Positions 1-8,563 of a stretch of DNA of 64,000 nt are shown one piece after another; position 1 is the first letter of the stretch, and each line of letters starts with the position of its first letter. The position numbers and the translations under genes are program-made. The notes under the pieces were generated by a model that had not been told where the DNA came from, ran no database searches, and was given only the letters and a program-made list of their open reading frames with translations. Source of the DNA: RH-AL1 sp965277735 (lineage in GTDB: Bacteria; Pseudomonadota; Alphaproteobacteria; Rhizobiales; Beijerinckiaceae); contig CBDIDO010000002.1 of assembly GCA_965277735.1 (NCBI GenBank), positions 620,001-684,000 on the forward strand. Direction: 5' to 3'.

Positions 1-61
1 GCGTGACATTGGTGCCACCTGCGGGTAGGCGGCTGGCGCCTTCTGACGCACGAAAAGAGGG

Positions 62-715
62 GTGCTGGTGTCGTTCGACGTCGCTTTCGTGATCAAGGTC
101 TTCGCGGCGCTGTTCGCGATCATGAACCCGATCGCCAACATCCCGGTCTTCCTCTCGCTCACCGAAGGCGCCTCGCGCGAGGCGCAGCGCAAGGTGGCGA
201 TCACCGCAACCATCGGGGTCGCGGTCGGCTGCGTCGTCTCCGCGGTCGCGGGCGAGGCGATCCTCGGATTTTTCGGCATCAGCGTCGACGATTTCCGCCT
301 CGCCGGCGGACTGATAGTTCTGCTCATCGCGTTGTCGATGCTGCAGGGGACGGCGAGCCACGCGCATGCCCGGACCCCGGCGGAGAAGGAGCAGACCGAG
401 GACATCGACCCGACGAGCGTCGCGATCTATCCCCTGACGGTGCCGCTCCTCGTTGGCCCCGGCACGATCGCGACCCTGATCATCTTCGCGGCGAGCGCCC
501 GCAAGGACGGCATGGTTCTCGAGCTCGCCCTGGGGTTGATCGCCTTCCTGGCCCTGCTCGGGGCGTCGCTCTTCTCAGCCCCTCTGGTCGGCCAATATCT
601 GTCGCAGAACGCGATCGCCATCGCGCGCCGGCTGATGGGGATGATTCTGGCGGCGATCGCCATGGAGATGATCGTGACGAGCCTGCGGACGCTGCTGCCC
701 GGGCTGGCGCGCTGA
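62..715 (+). CDS. MarC family integral membrane protein
   Basis: The 217-residue protein is almost entirely hydrophobic, with about six membrane segments, and carries the MarC/NAAT signature NPIANIPVFLSLT at residues 22-34. A second repeat-like half begins near PLTVPLLVGPGTIATL. The family sits in the inner membrane; its transport role is unsettled, and the old link to multiple antibiotic resistance does not define a substrate. The start is GTG; no strong ribosome binding site decides it. The gene stands alone, with no operon partner in view. The family call is firm and the function is unknown. Confidence 0.9.
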   Translation: MLVSFDVAFVIKVFAALFAIMNPIANIPVFLSLTEGASREAQRKVAITATIGVAVGCVVSAVAGEAILGFFGISVDDFRLAGGLIVLLIALSMLQGTASHAHARTPAEKEQTEDIDPTSVAIYPLTVPLLVGPGTIATLIIFAASARKDGMVLELALGLIAFLALLGASLFSAPLVGQYLSQNAIAIARRLMGMILAAIAMEMIVTSLRTLLPGLAR

Positions 716-856
716 CCGGCCGCCAAAGGCCCTCAGATTAAGTTCCTCAGACCCCTGGCCGGGTTGCCCCACAGCGCCGGAACGGGCAAGACAGCCCCGC
801 CCGAGGGAGGAGTCCCGGGTGAAGGCCGCAAGGCCGACACAAAACCTGGAGGATTT

Positions 857-1153
857 ATGCGCTCAACGATCATGACCCTGACCGCCGCGGCCGCGCTGTC
901 GTTCGTCGGTCTCGGGGCCAACGCGATGCCGGCTGGCGTCTCGGCTGGCGCTTCGTCGCCGTCGCCGCAGCTCACCTATGTCGCCGAAGGCTGCGGCCCC
1001 GGCTTCGCCCGCGGCCCGGCCGGCCGCTGCCGCCGTATCGGCGCCGTCGTCGTCGAGCGTCCGGCCGTAATAGTGCGCCGTCCGGCCGTCATCGTGCGTC
1101 GTCCGGGCTGCGGCGTCCGCGTCGGGCCGATCGGCGTCGCCACGCCCTGCTGA
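857..1153 (+). CDS. small secreted GCG-type (GCG_CRPN-like) protein
   Basis: I start this 98-residue protein at the ATG at 857 because a strong GGAGGA ribosome binding site lies four bases upstream (848-853) and the first 23 residues form a signal peptide ending ANA. The mature part contains GCGPGFARGPAGRCR, the Gly-Cys-Gly and Gly-x-Cys-Arg pattern seen in small exported rhizobial proteins. It is followed by tandem valine/arginine repeats (RPAVIVRRPAVIVRRP) and a second Cys pair. The likely location is periplasmic or extracellular. No biochemical role is known; the arginine-rich repeats suggest contact with an anionic surface, which is inference. Confidence 0.75.
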   Translation: MRSTIMTLTAAAALSFVGLGANAMPAGVSAGASSPSPQLTYVAEGCGPGFARGPAGRCRRIGAVVVERPAVIVRRPAVIVRRPGCGVRVGPIGVATPC

Positions 1154-1164
1154 TTTGCAAAGCC

Positions 1165-1195
1165 CCCGGGCCTGCGCGGATCGCGCAGGCCCGGG
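1165..1195. terminator. hairpin between convergent genes
   Basis: A perfect 14-bp stem (1165-1178 pairing with 1182-1195) with a three-base loop lies between the stop of the secreted peptide gene and the convergent DUF779 gene. There is no long T tract on either strand, so its efficiency as an intrinsic terminator is uncertain. Its position suits a shared bidirectional terminator. Confidence 0.6.
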
Positions 1196-1218
1196 CACGT
1201 CTTACAGTCAGTCCTGGC

Positions 1219-1629
1219 TCAGTGCGCCGCCGCGGGAGCCGGGACCTTGCCGTAGCGAACCGCCGGCTTCAGCGCCGCAACTTCCTCGTCGGTGAACACG
1301 CGACCGCGCGTCAGGAAGCGCTTGCCGCTGCCGTTCTCGAGCGAGAACATGCCACCGCGGCCCGGCACCACGTCGATGATCAGCTGCGTGTGCTGCCAAT
1401 ATGCGAACTGCGAGCTCGAGATATAGACTTCGGCGCCCCCTATCGTGCCGAGGTGCACGTCGTCGTCACCGACCATGTAATCGCCGGTCGGGTAGCACAT
1501 CGGCGCGGAGCCGTCGCAGCAGCCGCCCGACTGGTGGAACAGCACGTCGCCGTGCTCGCTACGCAGCAGGTTGATCAGGTCGACCGCTTCCGGCGTCGCC
1601 TTGACCCGGACGACTTCTTCTTCCTGCAT
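1219..1629 (-). CDS. DUF779 domain protein, aldehyde dehydrogenase companion
   Basis: The 136-residue protein has the DUF779 hallmark of a double cysteine in a glycine-rich turn (GGCCDGSAPMCYP, residues 35-47), with conserved DVHLGTIGG and DVVPGRGGMFSLENG segments further on. DUF779 genes commonly sit beside NAD-dependent acetaldehyde dehydrogenases, as here. The cysteines suggest metal binding, but no activity is established. It lies 97 bases downstream of the dehydrogenase gene on the same strand, with an apparent terminator between them. It may therefore rely on read-through or its own promoter. Confidence 0.88.
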   Translation of the reverse strand: MQEEEVVRVKATPEAVDLINLLRSEHGDVLFHQSGGCCDGSAPMCYPTGDYMVGDDDVHLGTIGGAEVYISSSQFAYWQHTQLIIDVVPGRGGMFSLENGSGKRFLTRGRVFTDEEVAALKPAVRYGKVPAPAAAH

Positions 1630-1649
1630 CTCGACACCTCTTCCAAAAT

Positions 1650-1672
1650 AAAAAAAGCTGCCCTGGGGCAGC
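1650..1672 (-). terminator. Rho-independent terminator after the aldehyde dehydrogenase gene
   Basis: Read on the minus strand, a GC-rich stem (GCTGCC pairing with GGCAGC, 1657-1672) is followed by seven T residues (1656-1650). It follows the dehydrogenase stop and precedes the DUF779 start. Confidence 0.75.
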
Positions 1673-1686
1673 CCATCGAGAGGGGA

Positions 1687-1710
1687 AACCGGCGCCCGTG
1701 GGCGCCGGTT
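1687..1710 (-). terminator. strong GC hairpin after the dehydrogenase stop
   Basis: AACCGGCGCCC and its exact complement are separated by GT, giving an 11-bp stem 17 bases past the dehydrogenase stop. With the hairpin at 1657-1672 it forms two tandem stems. It may be an mRNA 3'-end stabiliser or part of a double terminator. Confidence 0.5.
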
Positions 1711-1726
1711 CCGTTGTCTGTGACGA

Positions 1727-3247
1727 TCAGAAGAAGCCGAGCTTCTTTGCGCTGTAGCTGACCAGCATGTTCTTGGTCTGCTGGTAATGATCGAGCATCA
1801 TCTTGTGGGTCTCGCGACCGATGCCGGACTGCTTGTAGCCACCGAACGCCGCATGGGCGGGGTAGGCATGGTAGCAGTTCGTCCACACACGACCGGCCTG
1901 GATGGCGCGGCCGAAGCGGTAGGCGCGGGTGCCGTTACGCGTCCACACGCCGGCGCCGAGGCCGTACAGCGTGTCGTTGGCGATCTCGAGCGCCTCTTCG
2001 TCGGTCTTGAACGTCGTGACCGAAAGAACCGGCCCGAAGATCTCCTCCTGGAAGATGCGCATCTTGTTGTTACCCTGGAAGACCGTCGGCTGCATGAAGT
2101 AGCCGCCGTCGAACTCGCCGCCGTGCTGGGCGCGCGCACCGCCGGTGAGAACCTTGGCGCCTTCCTGCTTGCCGATGTCGACGTAGCTCAGGATCTTGTC
2201 GAGCTGCTCGGACGAGGCCTGCGCACCGATCATGGTGGCGGGATCGAACGGGGAGCCCTGCTTGATCGCCTCGACGCGCTTGACCGCCTTCTCGATGAAG
2301 CGATCGTAGATCGACTCATGGACGAGCGCGCGCGACGGGCAGGTGCAGACCTCGCCCTGGTTGAGCGCGAACATCGTGAAGCCCTCGAGCGCCTTGTCGA
2401 GGAAGTCGTCGTCTTCCTGCGCCACGTCGGCGAAGAAGATGTTCGGCGACTTGCCGCCCAGCTCCAGCGTGACGGGGATCAGGTTCTGCGAGGCGTACTG
2501 CATGATCAGACGGCCGGTCGTCGTCTCGCCGGTGAAGGCGATCTTGGCGATGCGGTTCGACGAGGCGAGCGGCTTGCCGGCCTCGAGGCCGAAGCCGTTG
2601 ACGATGTTGAGCACGCCCGGCGGCAGCAGGTCGGCGATGAGCTCGGCGACGACCATGATCGAGGCCGGGGTCTGCTCGGCCGGCTTCAGCACGACGCAGT
2701 TACCGGCGGCGATCGCCGGCGCGAGCTTCCAGACCGCCATGAGGATCGGGAAGTTCCAGGGGATGATCTGGCCGACGACGCCGAGCGGCTCATGGAAGTG
2801 GTAGGCGACGGTGTCGTCGTCGATCTCCGACAGCGCACCTTCCTGCGCACGCAGGCAGCCGGCGAAATAACGCCAATGGTCGATCGCCAGCGGGATGTCG
2901 GCGGCCATCGTCTCGCGGATCGGCTTGCCGTTGTCCCACGTCTCGGCGAGGGCGATGGTGTCGAGGTGCTCTTCCATCCGATCGGCGATCTTCAGGAGCA
3001 CGGCGGCGCGGGCGGCCGGAGCGGTCTTGCCCCAGGCGTCCTTGGCCGCGTGGGCGGCGTCGAGCGCCTTGTCGATGTCAGCGGCGGTCGAGCGGGCGCA
3101 CTCGCAGATGACCTGGCCGGTGATCGGCGACGTGTTCTCGAAATAGCGGCCGTCTACGGGCTCGACGAACTTGCCGCCGATGAAGTTGCCGTAGCGGGCC
3201 TGGAACGGGGGCTTGTTGGTCGCGCCGAGAAATTCTGGCTTGTTCAT
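1727..3247 (-). CDS. exaC: NAD-dependent aldehyde (acetaldehyde) dehydrogenase, ExaC/AldB type
   Basis: The 506-residue enzyme oxidises short aldehydes to acids in the cytoplasm. The catalytic nucleophile is Cys301 in LNQGEVCTCPSRAL and the general base is the Glu in LELGGKSPN (about 262). The cofactor-binding IPWNFP (162-167) and FTGETTTGR (238-246) motifs are present. The N-terminus (MNKPEFLGATNKPPF) and length match the acetaldehyde dehydrogenase subgroup that pairs with DUF779 proteins. An AGGAG ribosome binding site precedes the ATG. In bacteria growing on ethanol or similar alcohols this subgroup removes the aldehyde intermediate; the actual substrate here is inferred. Confidence 0.92.
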   Translation of the reverse strand: MNKPEFLGATNKPPFQARYGNFIGGKFVEPVDGRYFENTSPITGQVICECARSTAADIDKALDAAHAAKDAWGKTAPAARAAVLLKIADRMEEHLDTIALAETWDNGKPIRETMAADIPLAIDHWRYFAGCLRAQEGALSEIDDDTVAYHFHEPLGVVGQIIPWNFPILMAVWKLAPAIAAGNCVVLKPAEQTPASIMVVAELIADLLPPGVLNIVNGFGLEAGKPLASSNRIAKIAFTGETTTGRLIMQYASQNLIPVTLELGGKSPNIFFADVAQEDDDFLDKALEGFTMFALNQGEVCTCPSRALVHESIYDRFIEKAVKRVEAIKQGSPFDPATMIGAQASSEQLDKILSYVDIGKQEGAKVLTGGARAQHGGEFDGGYFMQPTVFQGNNKMRIFQEEIFGPVLSVTTFKTDEEALEIANDTLYGLGAGVWTRNGTRAYRFGRAIQAGRVWTNCYHAYPAHAAFGGYKQSGIGRETHKMMLDHYQQTKNMLVSYSAKKLGFF

Positions 3248-3409
3248 GACGTCTCCTCTTAGTCTTTCGCGCCGTCACGACGAAAAGACGGGTCTGGTGC
3301 CGCCTTTGGTGGTCGGGGGATCGTCGGAAACGCGCGGCGTGACGGTATAGCCCGAAAGCCACAACAGCAAGATCACTTTGCATCAGGGCCTCTGTCGAAA
3401 GTCGAGTCA

Positions 3410-4777
3410 TTACAAACCTTGCAAAGGGGTAGGAGCCTCGAGATTGCGCGTCGCCAGGAGGCCGCAGAGGCTCATTGCTGCGGCGGTTGCGAGATAGACG
3501 CCGACCAATCCCAGACCGCCGCGATCGGCGAGCGCCTGCGCGGCGAACGGCGCGAGGCCGCCGCCGAGAATGCCGCCGAGGTTGAAGGCGAGCGACGCGC
3601 CCGTGTAGCGCACGCGCGCGGGAAAGAGAGACGGCAGGAAGGCGCCGAGCGGCCCGTAGACGAAGCCCATCGTGAACAGCGCGAGCGTCAGATAGAGTCC
3701 CACGATCGGCAACGAGCCGCTGCCGAGCATCGGCGCCAGCGCCGCCGCGAGCACCACCGACGCAAGGCAGCCGATGACCAGCACGCGGCGCGGGCTTGTG
3801 CGATCGGACCACGCGCCGGCGACGAAGATGCCGATTGCAAGGCCGAGGATCGCGACGATCTGCACGCCGAGGAAGGTGCGCCGATCGTAATGCAGCGTGC
3901 CGGTGCCGTAGCCGAGCGCGAAGGCCGTGGTGAGATAGAAGAGCGCGAAACAGACGACGACCGCGAACGTGCCGGCGATCGCTGCGGCCGGATGCTCGCG
4001 GAGCACCTCGCTCAGCGGCACCGACGGCGGCGGCTCCGCCGCGAGCGCCCTGGCGAAGGCCGGCGTCTCGGCGAGCCGCAGGCGCACCCAAAGGACGATC
4101 CCGACCAGCAGCACGCTGGCGAGGAACGGCAGCCGCCAGCCCCAGCTCTCGAATTGCGCCGGCGTGAGCGCGACGCCGAGCACGAGAAAGAAGCCGTTGG
4201 CGGCGATGAAGCCAACCGGCGCGCCGAGCTGCGGGAACATGCCGAAGCGCGCGCGATAGCCCGCGGGCGCGTTCTCGACGGCGAGCAGCGCGGCACCGCC
4301 CCATTCGCCGCCGAGCCCGAACCCCTGGCCGAACCGCAGCAGGCAAAGCAGCAGCGGCGCCCACCAGCCGATCGACTGGTAGGTTGGAAGCATACCGATC
4401 AGTACAGTCGATGCGCCCATCGTGACGAGCGAGGCGACGAGCGTCGACTTGCGGCCGATGCGATCGCCGAAATGGCCGAAGACGATCGCACCGAGCGGAC
4501 GCGCGACGAAGGCGAGGCCGAAGCTGCCGTAGGCCGCGAGCAGTCGCGCGGACGGTGACGACGCGGGAAAGAAGCTCGCGCCGAGAACCAGCGAGGCCGC
4601 CGTCGCATACACATAGAAATCGTAGAACTCGATGGCGGTGCCGACGAGGCTCGCGGCGAGCGCGCGCCGCGCGCCGACAAACGGATTGCCGGCGATTGCG
4701 GGTTCGACTTGCGTTGCGTGAGGGGCGTCTGCGGCGGTCGGGAGAGTCATCGGCGGATCATGGTGGAGGAGGTCCAT
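3410..4777 (-). CDS. MFS transporter, metabolite:H+ symporter (MHS) type
   Basis: The 455-residue protein has twelve predicted membrane segments. Between segments 2 and 3 it has the MHS-type loop GHFGDRIGRK (about residues 101-110), followed by the LLRFGQGFGLGGEWGGA stretch typical of proline/betaine, shikimate and dicarboxylate symporters. The EFYDFYVYA motif in the first helix is also diagnostic. The substrate cannot be read from sequence. It is transcribed divergently from the MarR regulator at 5002, a likely controller. The start is uncertain: a second Met at 4750 begins MTLPTAADAP, and neither has a convincing ribosome binding site. Confidence 0.88.
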   Translation of the reverse strand: MDLLHHDPPMTLPTAADAPHATQVEPAIAGNPFVGARRALAASLVGTAIEFYDFYVYATAASLVLGASFFPASSPSARLLAAYGSFGLAFVARPLGAIVFGHFGDRIGRKSTLVASLVTMGASTVLIGMLPTYQSIGWWAPLLLCLLRFGQGFGLGGEWGGAALLAVENAPAGYRARFGMFPQLGAPVGFIAANGFFLVLGVALTPAQFESWGWRLPFLASVLLVGIVLWVRLRLAETPAFARALAAEPPPSVPLSEVLREHPAAAIAGTFAVVVCFALFYLTTAFALGYGTGTLHYDRRTFLGVQIVAILGLAIGIFVAGAWSDRTSPRRVLVIGCLASVVLAAALAPMLGSGSLPIVGLYLTLALFTMGFVYGPLGAFLPSLFPARVRYTGASLAFNLGGILGGGLAPFAAQALADRGGLGLVGVYLATAAAMSLCGLLATRNLEAPTPLQGL

Positions 4778-5001
4778 AATCCTACGAAAGTATAATGGGC
4801 AAGTATCAACCTATCGCCCAGAGCAGTCGAAAGCGAAGAAAGTGAGGAATGGCCGAGTGCTTCCACAACGTTTCGCTTGCGAAACGGGAAAACTTCCGTT
4901 TGAAGTCAAACTTGGAAGGCTTGGAAATCAAATCGATTTCCGGCTCGACCATAACGAGATGGCTCGCGGGGTCAAGCTCGGGTTGCAAGGGAGAAGGCGC
5001 A

Positions 5002-5583
5002 ATGGCCCAAGGGACGCGGAAGAAAGTCGGGAAGGCCGCGACGGTTAAGCCGACGGCGCGAGCAACGACCCGGACGACAGCGAAGCCGGCAACGAAGACG
5101 TCGGCGGCGATGGTCGCATCCCGAACGAAAGAGGCCAAGCCCGAGGCCCACGATGTCCAGATCGGCTTCCTGTCCGATTTCGTCGGCTTCCATCTGCGCC
5201 TCGCGCAGGACGCGTCCTACCGCACTTTCTCGCGTCATCGCGACAAGGACCTGATCAAGCCCGGCCGCTTCCCCGCGCTGGCGATCATCCATCTCAACCC
5301 CGGCATCTCGCAAAGCGCGCTCGGCCGCGCGATCGCCCGCGACAAGTCGACGGTGAGCCCGCTCATCAAGGACCTTCAGAAGAACGGCTTCATCTCGCGC
5401 AAGCCGTCCGCGCACGACCGCCGCAGCGTCACGCTCTCGCTGACGAAGAAGGGCGAGCGCACGCTCGACCGGCTCCGCACCCGCGCCGACGAGCACGAAG
5501 CCGAGCTCGACCGCCTCGTCGGCGCCTCGAAGCCCCGGCTGATGTCGCTGCTCGCCAAGATCATCGAGGGCATGGCCGCCTAA
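5002..5583 (+). CDS. MarR family transcriptional regulator
   Basis: From the ATG at 5002, which follows a GGGAGAAGG ribosome binding site, the protein is 193 residues. The first 50 are a Lys/Ala/Thr-rich disordered tail. The winged helix follows: FPALAIIHLNPGISQSALGRAIARDKS forms the HTH, and NGFISRKPSAHDRRSVTLSLTKKG is the DxRxxxLxLT wing of MarR proteins. An in-frame upstream start at 4849 would add an atypical sequence and I reject it. It is divergent from the MFS transporter, so autoregulation and control of that gene are likely. A basic N-terminal tail of this length is unusual for MarR proteins. Confidence 0.88.
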   Translation: MAQGTRKKVGKAATVKPTARATTRTTAKPATKTSAAMVASRTKEAKPEAHDVQIGFLSDFVGFHLRLAQDASYRTFSRHRDKDLIKPGRFPALAIIHLNPGISQSALGRAIARDKSTVSPLIKDLQKNGFISRKPSAHDRRSVTLSLTKKGERTLDRLRTRADEHEAELDRLVGASKPRLMSLLAKIIEGMAA

Positions 5584-5647
5584 GATCGTCGTTTGACGAG
5601 ACGGCAATTGCCAGGCGCGGGATCTACGTGGAAAAGACCCGCGCCGA

Positions 5648-5733
5648 GGCCTCTTGGCGGAACAGGTAGACGCACGGCACTTAAAATGCCGAGCCCAAAA
5701 GGCGTTCGGGTTCGAGTCCCGGAGAGGCCACCA
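5648..5733 (+). tRNA. tRNA-Leu (anticodon TAA)
   Basis: The acceptor stem pairs GGCCTCT (5648-5654) with AGAGGCC (5723-5729), followed by discriminator A and an encoded CCA. The D arm contains GGTAGACGC. The anticodon stem CGGCA/TGCCG encloses CTTAAAA, giving anticodon TAA. A long variable arm and the T loop TTCGAGT complete a class II tRNA. Its 3' end is the integration target of the adjacent island. Confidence 0.96.
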
Positions 5734-5734
5734 A
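5714..5734. other. attL: 21-bp island end in the tRNA-Leu 3' end
   Basis: The stretch containing GTCCCGGAGAGGCCACC overlaps the T loop, acceptor stem and CCA of tRNA-Leu and is identical to 38963-38983. Identity stops immediately on both sides (CG versus TG context upstream, T versus A downstream), as expected of a crossover core. Confidence 0.88.
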
Positions 5735-5740
5735 TACGAT

Positions 5741-5898
5741 GTCCGATACGGTCCGGCGCAGTGCGCTTATCGGTTTTGAAACAGGTACTTAGCCCGCAAT
5801 TTCGTCCGATACGGTCTTTTGCCAGCCGGTGACATCCAGGACGATTGGGGGTATGGGCAGGGGTATGATCCCTCCGGTCGATTTTCGATACCCCCAAT
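5741..5898 (+). promoter_or_regulatory. direct repeats and start-codon hairpin upstream of the integrase
   Basis: The 13-mer GTCCGATACGGTC occurs at 5741-5753 and again at 5804-5816, the right place for integrase arm-type or excisionase sites. ATTGGGGGTAT (5844-5854) and its exact inverted copy ATACCCCCAAT (5888-5898) could form an 11-bp RNA stem that covers the first two bases of the proposed integrase ATG (5897). It could instead be a DNA operator. The functions are inferred. Confidence 0.5.
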
Positions 5899-7102
5899 GC
5901 CGCTCACCGAGGTAGCTGTTCGCAACGCCCGCGCCGACGACAAGCCGCGCAAGCTCTTTGACGCGCACGGCCTCTTCCTCTTTGTCACACCGCAGGGTGG
6001 GAAGCTCTGGCGCCTAAAGTACCGGTTCGGCGGCAAAGAGAAGCTTTTGTCGTTTGGTCCCTACCCGCTTCTTGGCCTTCGGGAAGCGCGCGATGCTCGC
6101 GACGCGGCCCGGCGAAGCCTGCTTGCTGGCGAGGATCCCGGGCAGGCAAAGGCCGATGCTCGACAGGCCGTACTCGCCGCGGTCGCCAACACCTTCAAAG
6201 AGATTGCCGAGGAGTATCAGGCCAAACTGACGCGCGAAGGCCGGGCGCCGGCTACGCTCGAGAAGATCGAATGGTACCTGACATTCGTGCTCCCCGCGTT
6301 GGGCGAGCTGGACGTTCGGTCGATCACCGCCGCGCAGGTTTTGGATGTGCTGCGAACCATCGAAGCGCGTGGCAGATACGAAACGGCGCGGAAAACCCGC
6401 TCGACCGTCGGTTCGATCTTTCGATACGCGATAGCGACGGCGCGCGCGGAAAATGACCCGACTTCCGCGCTTCGCGGGGCGCTGACCCGGCCCACCGTCA
6501 AGTCGCGGGCGGCCATTATCGACCCGGCCGCTTTCGGCGGCCTGCTTCGCGCCATTTGGGCCTATGATGGCACGCCAGAGGTGGTTGCCGGCCTCAAGCT
6601 GCTCGCTCTTCTATATCCGCGCCCCGGCGAGCTGCGGCTGGCCGAATGGGCCGAGTTTGATCTTGACGGGGCTGTATGGACAGTGCCCGCCGCGAGAATG
6701 AAGATGCGCCGGCCGCACCGAGTGCCGCTCAGCCGGGCCGCGATAGAGATCCTGTCCGATTTGGAAACGAAGCGAACGCACGCGACCCCCCTCGCCTTCC
6801 CTTCCCTGCGCAGCGCTTCGCGGTGCCTAAGCGAAAACACCTTCAACGCAGCCCTTCGCCGAATGGGCTACGCGTCCGATCATGCGACCGCGCATGGCTT
6901 TCGCGCCTCGTTCAGCACCATGGCGAATGAGAGCAGGCTTTGGAGCGCGGATGCCATCGAACGGGCGCTGGCTCACGAGGAGGAAAAGTCAGCTCGCCGC
7001 GCTTACGCCCGTGGAGAACATTGGGACGAACGGAAGCGAATGGCGGCATGGTGGTCCGAACAATGCGATCAGCTTCGGCTGAAAGTGACGCCGTCCGGAT
7101 GA
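5897..7102 (+). CDS. tyrosine recombinase, P4-type island integrase
   Basis: The 401-residue protein begins MPLTEVAVRNARADDKPRKL, the usual DUF4102 arm-binding N-terminus of tRNA-targeting integrases. The catalytic set is complete: Arg242 (YPRPGELRLAEW), His333/Arg336 (AHGFRASFSTM), His360 (ALAHEE) and the nucleophile Tyr370 (ARRAYARG). It catalyses integration and excision between the attL and attR repeats. No Shine-Dalgarno sequence is visible before the ATG at 5897. An in-frame TTG at 5819 would add 26 atypical residues. The inverted repeat over the start may limit translation. Confidence 0.93.
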   Translation: MPLTEVAVRNARADDKPRKLFDAHGLFLFVTPQGGKLWRLKYRFGGKEKLLSFGPYPLLGLREARDARDAARRSLLAGEDPGQAKADARQAVLAAVANTFKEIAEEYQAKLTREGRAPATLEKIEWYLTFVLPALGELDVRSITAAQVLDVLRTIEARGRYETARKTRSTVGSIFRYAIATARAENDPTSALRGALTRPTVKSRAAIIDPAAFGGLLRAIWAYDGTPEVVAGLKLLALLYPRPGELRLAEWAEFDLDGAVWTVPAARMKMRRPHRVPLSRAAIEILSDLETKRTHATPLAFPSLRSASRCLSENTFNAALRRMGYASDHATAHGFRASFSTMANESRLWSADAIERALAHEEEKSARRAYARGEHWDERKRMAAWWSEQCDQLRLKVTPSG

Positions 7103-7211
7103 TTTCAATCTGGGGACAACAAAATATGGGTCGGCGCCAGGGGTGAACAATGCGCGAACCTTCGCTAAGGTGAGCAGTCCCAGGTTTGCAACCAGCGCAA
7201 GATTTGATGTC

Positions 7212-8522
7212 ATGAATGAACCGACAATCACCTGCCCGAGCTGCCAAACTGATATTCATCTGACGGAGTCGTTGGCAGCGCCGCTGATAGCGGCAACGCG
7301 CAAGCAGCACGAGGCCGCAATGGCAGCCAAAGATCGTGAAATCTCGCAGCGCGAAGCCGCGGTCAGAAGCGGCCTAGAGGCCCTCGACCAACAGAAGGCG
7401 AGCATCGAGGAGGAAGTCGCCGACAAGGTCCAAAGCGAGCGGAAGCGCATCTCCTCCGAGGAAGCCGAAAAAGCGCGGCGGCTCGTTTCGAGCGACCTTG
7501 ACCAAAAGGCTCAGGAGCTGGCCGAACTGCAGCTTGTCCTTCAACAAAGAGACGAGAAGCTGGCGGAGGCACAAAAAGCGCAAGCCGAACTTATGCGCAA
7601 GAAGCGCGAGTTGGACGATGCGCATCGCGAGATGGACCTTACCATCGAAAAGCGAGTGCAAGAGTCGCTTGGAAGCGTCCGCGAAAAGGCGAAGCTTGAG
7701 GCCGAGGACGGGCTGAAGCTTCGTGTCGCGGAAAAGGAAGAGCAAATCGCTTCGATGCAGCGTCAGATCGAGGAGCTACGCCGGAAGGCCGAGCAAGGAT
7801 CCCAGCAGTTGCAAGGCGAAGTACTCGAATTGGAACTGGAAGCCAACCTGCGGGTGAAGTTTCCGCGCGATGTCATTGAGCCAGTTCCCAAGGGCGAGTT
7901 CGGTGGCGACGTCGTACAACGCGTGATGGGTGCCCAAAACCAGCTCTGCGGCACCATCCTCTGGGAGTCGAAGCGCACGAAGAATTGGACCGATGGCTGG
8001 CTTGCAAAGCTGCGCGACGATCAGCGCAAAGCGAAAGCCGACGTCGCCCTCATCGTTTCAAGTGTGCTGCCGAAGGGCGTCCACACCTTCGATCAGATTG
8101 AGGGTGTCTGGGTCGCTGAGCCGCGGTGCGCGATCCCAGTCGCCGTCGCGTTGCGCCATTACCTCATCGAACTTGCCACAGCTCGACAAGCGGGCGAGGG
8201 CCAGCAGTCCAAGATGGAGCTTGTCTATGGCTATCTGACAGGCCCCCGGTTCCGTCATCGGGTTGAGGCAATTGTCGAGAAATTCTCCGAGATGCAGGAT
8301 GATCTCAACAAGGAGCGCAAGTTCATGACGCGTAACTGGGCGAAACGCGAGGAGCAGATCAGGAGCGTTCTCGAAAGCTCGTCTGGGCTTTATGGCGATC
8401 TGCAAGGCATCGCGGGCAAGGCCCTGGAAGAGATACCCGGTATCGACGTGCCCCTTATCGAAGACGATGCGATGGAATGGCATAGGGAGCGCCCTAGTCA
8501 GCGGCAGCTGTTTGCTGGCTGA
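7212..8522 (+). CDS. DUF2130 domain protein with long coiled coil
   Basis: From the ATG at 7212 the protein has 436 residues. A short zinc-ribbon-like start (TCPSCQTDIHL) is followed by a charged heptad-rich coiled coil over roughly residues 30-215. The C-terminal DUF2130 domain contains GEFGGDVVQRV, GTILWESKRTKNW and a final KALEEIPGIDVP stretch. The G-x-ILWESK core resembles a restriction-nuclease-like fold in other proteins, but no activity is known. It follows the integrase by 110 bases. An upstream start at 7143 would add residues without homology-like character. It appears intact, unlike many island neighbours. Confidence 0.85.
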   Translation: MNEPTITCPSCQTDIHLTESLAAPLIAATRKQHEAAMAAKDREISQREAAVRSGLEALDQQKASIEEEVADKVQSERKRISSEEAEKARRLVSSDLDQKAQELAELQLVLQQRDEKLAEAQKAQAELMRKKRELDDAHREMDLTIEKRVQESLGSVREKAKLEAEDGLKLRVAEKEEQIASMQRQIEELRRKAEQGSQQLQGEVLELELEANLRVKFPRDVIEPVPKGEFGGDVVQRVMGAQNQLCGTILWESKRTKNWTDGWLAKLRDDQRKAKADVALIVSSVLPKGVHTFDQIEGVWVAEPRCAIPVAVALRHYLIELATARQAGEGQQSKMELVYGYLTGPRFRHRVEAIVEKFSEMQDDLNKERKFMTRNWAKREEQIRSVLESSSGLYGDLQGIAGKALEEIPGIDVPLIEDDAMEWHRERPSQRQLFAG

Positions 8523-8563
8523 CAAAGGCGTCGCACACGGGCCCGAACGACCCGCACCGAGAA

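Noticed and set aside
1787..3262. A 491-codon plus-strand frame opposite the aldehyde dehydrogenase
   Set aside because: It mirrors a complete dehydrogenase gene and shows no motif of its own.
3248..3409. Sigma-54 promoter for the aldehyde dehydrogenase
   Set aside because: No GG-N10-GC element with the expected consensus could be found upstream of the gene.
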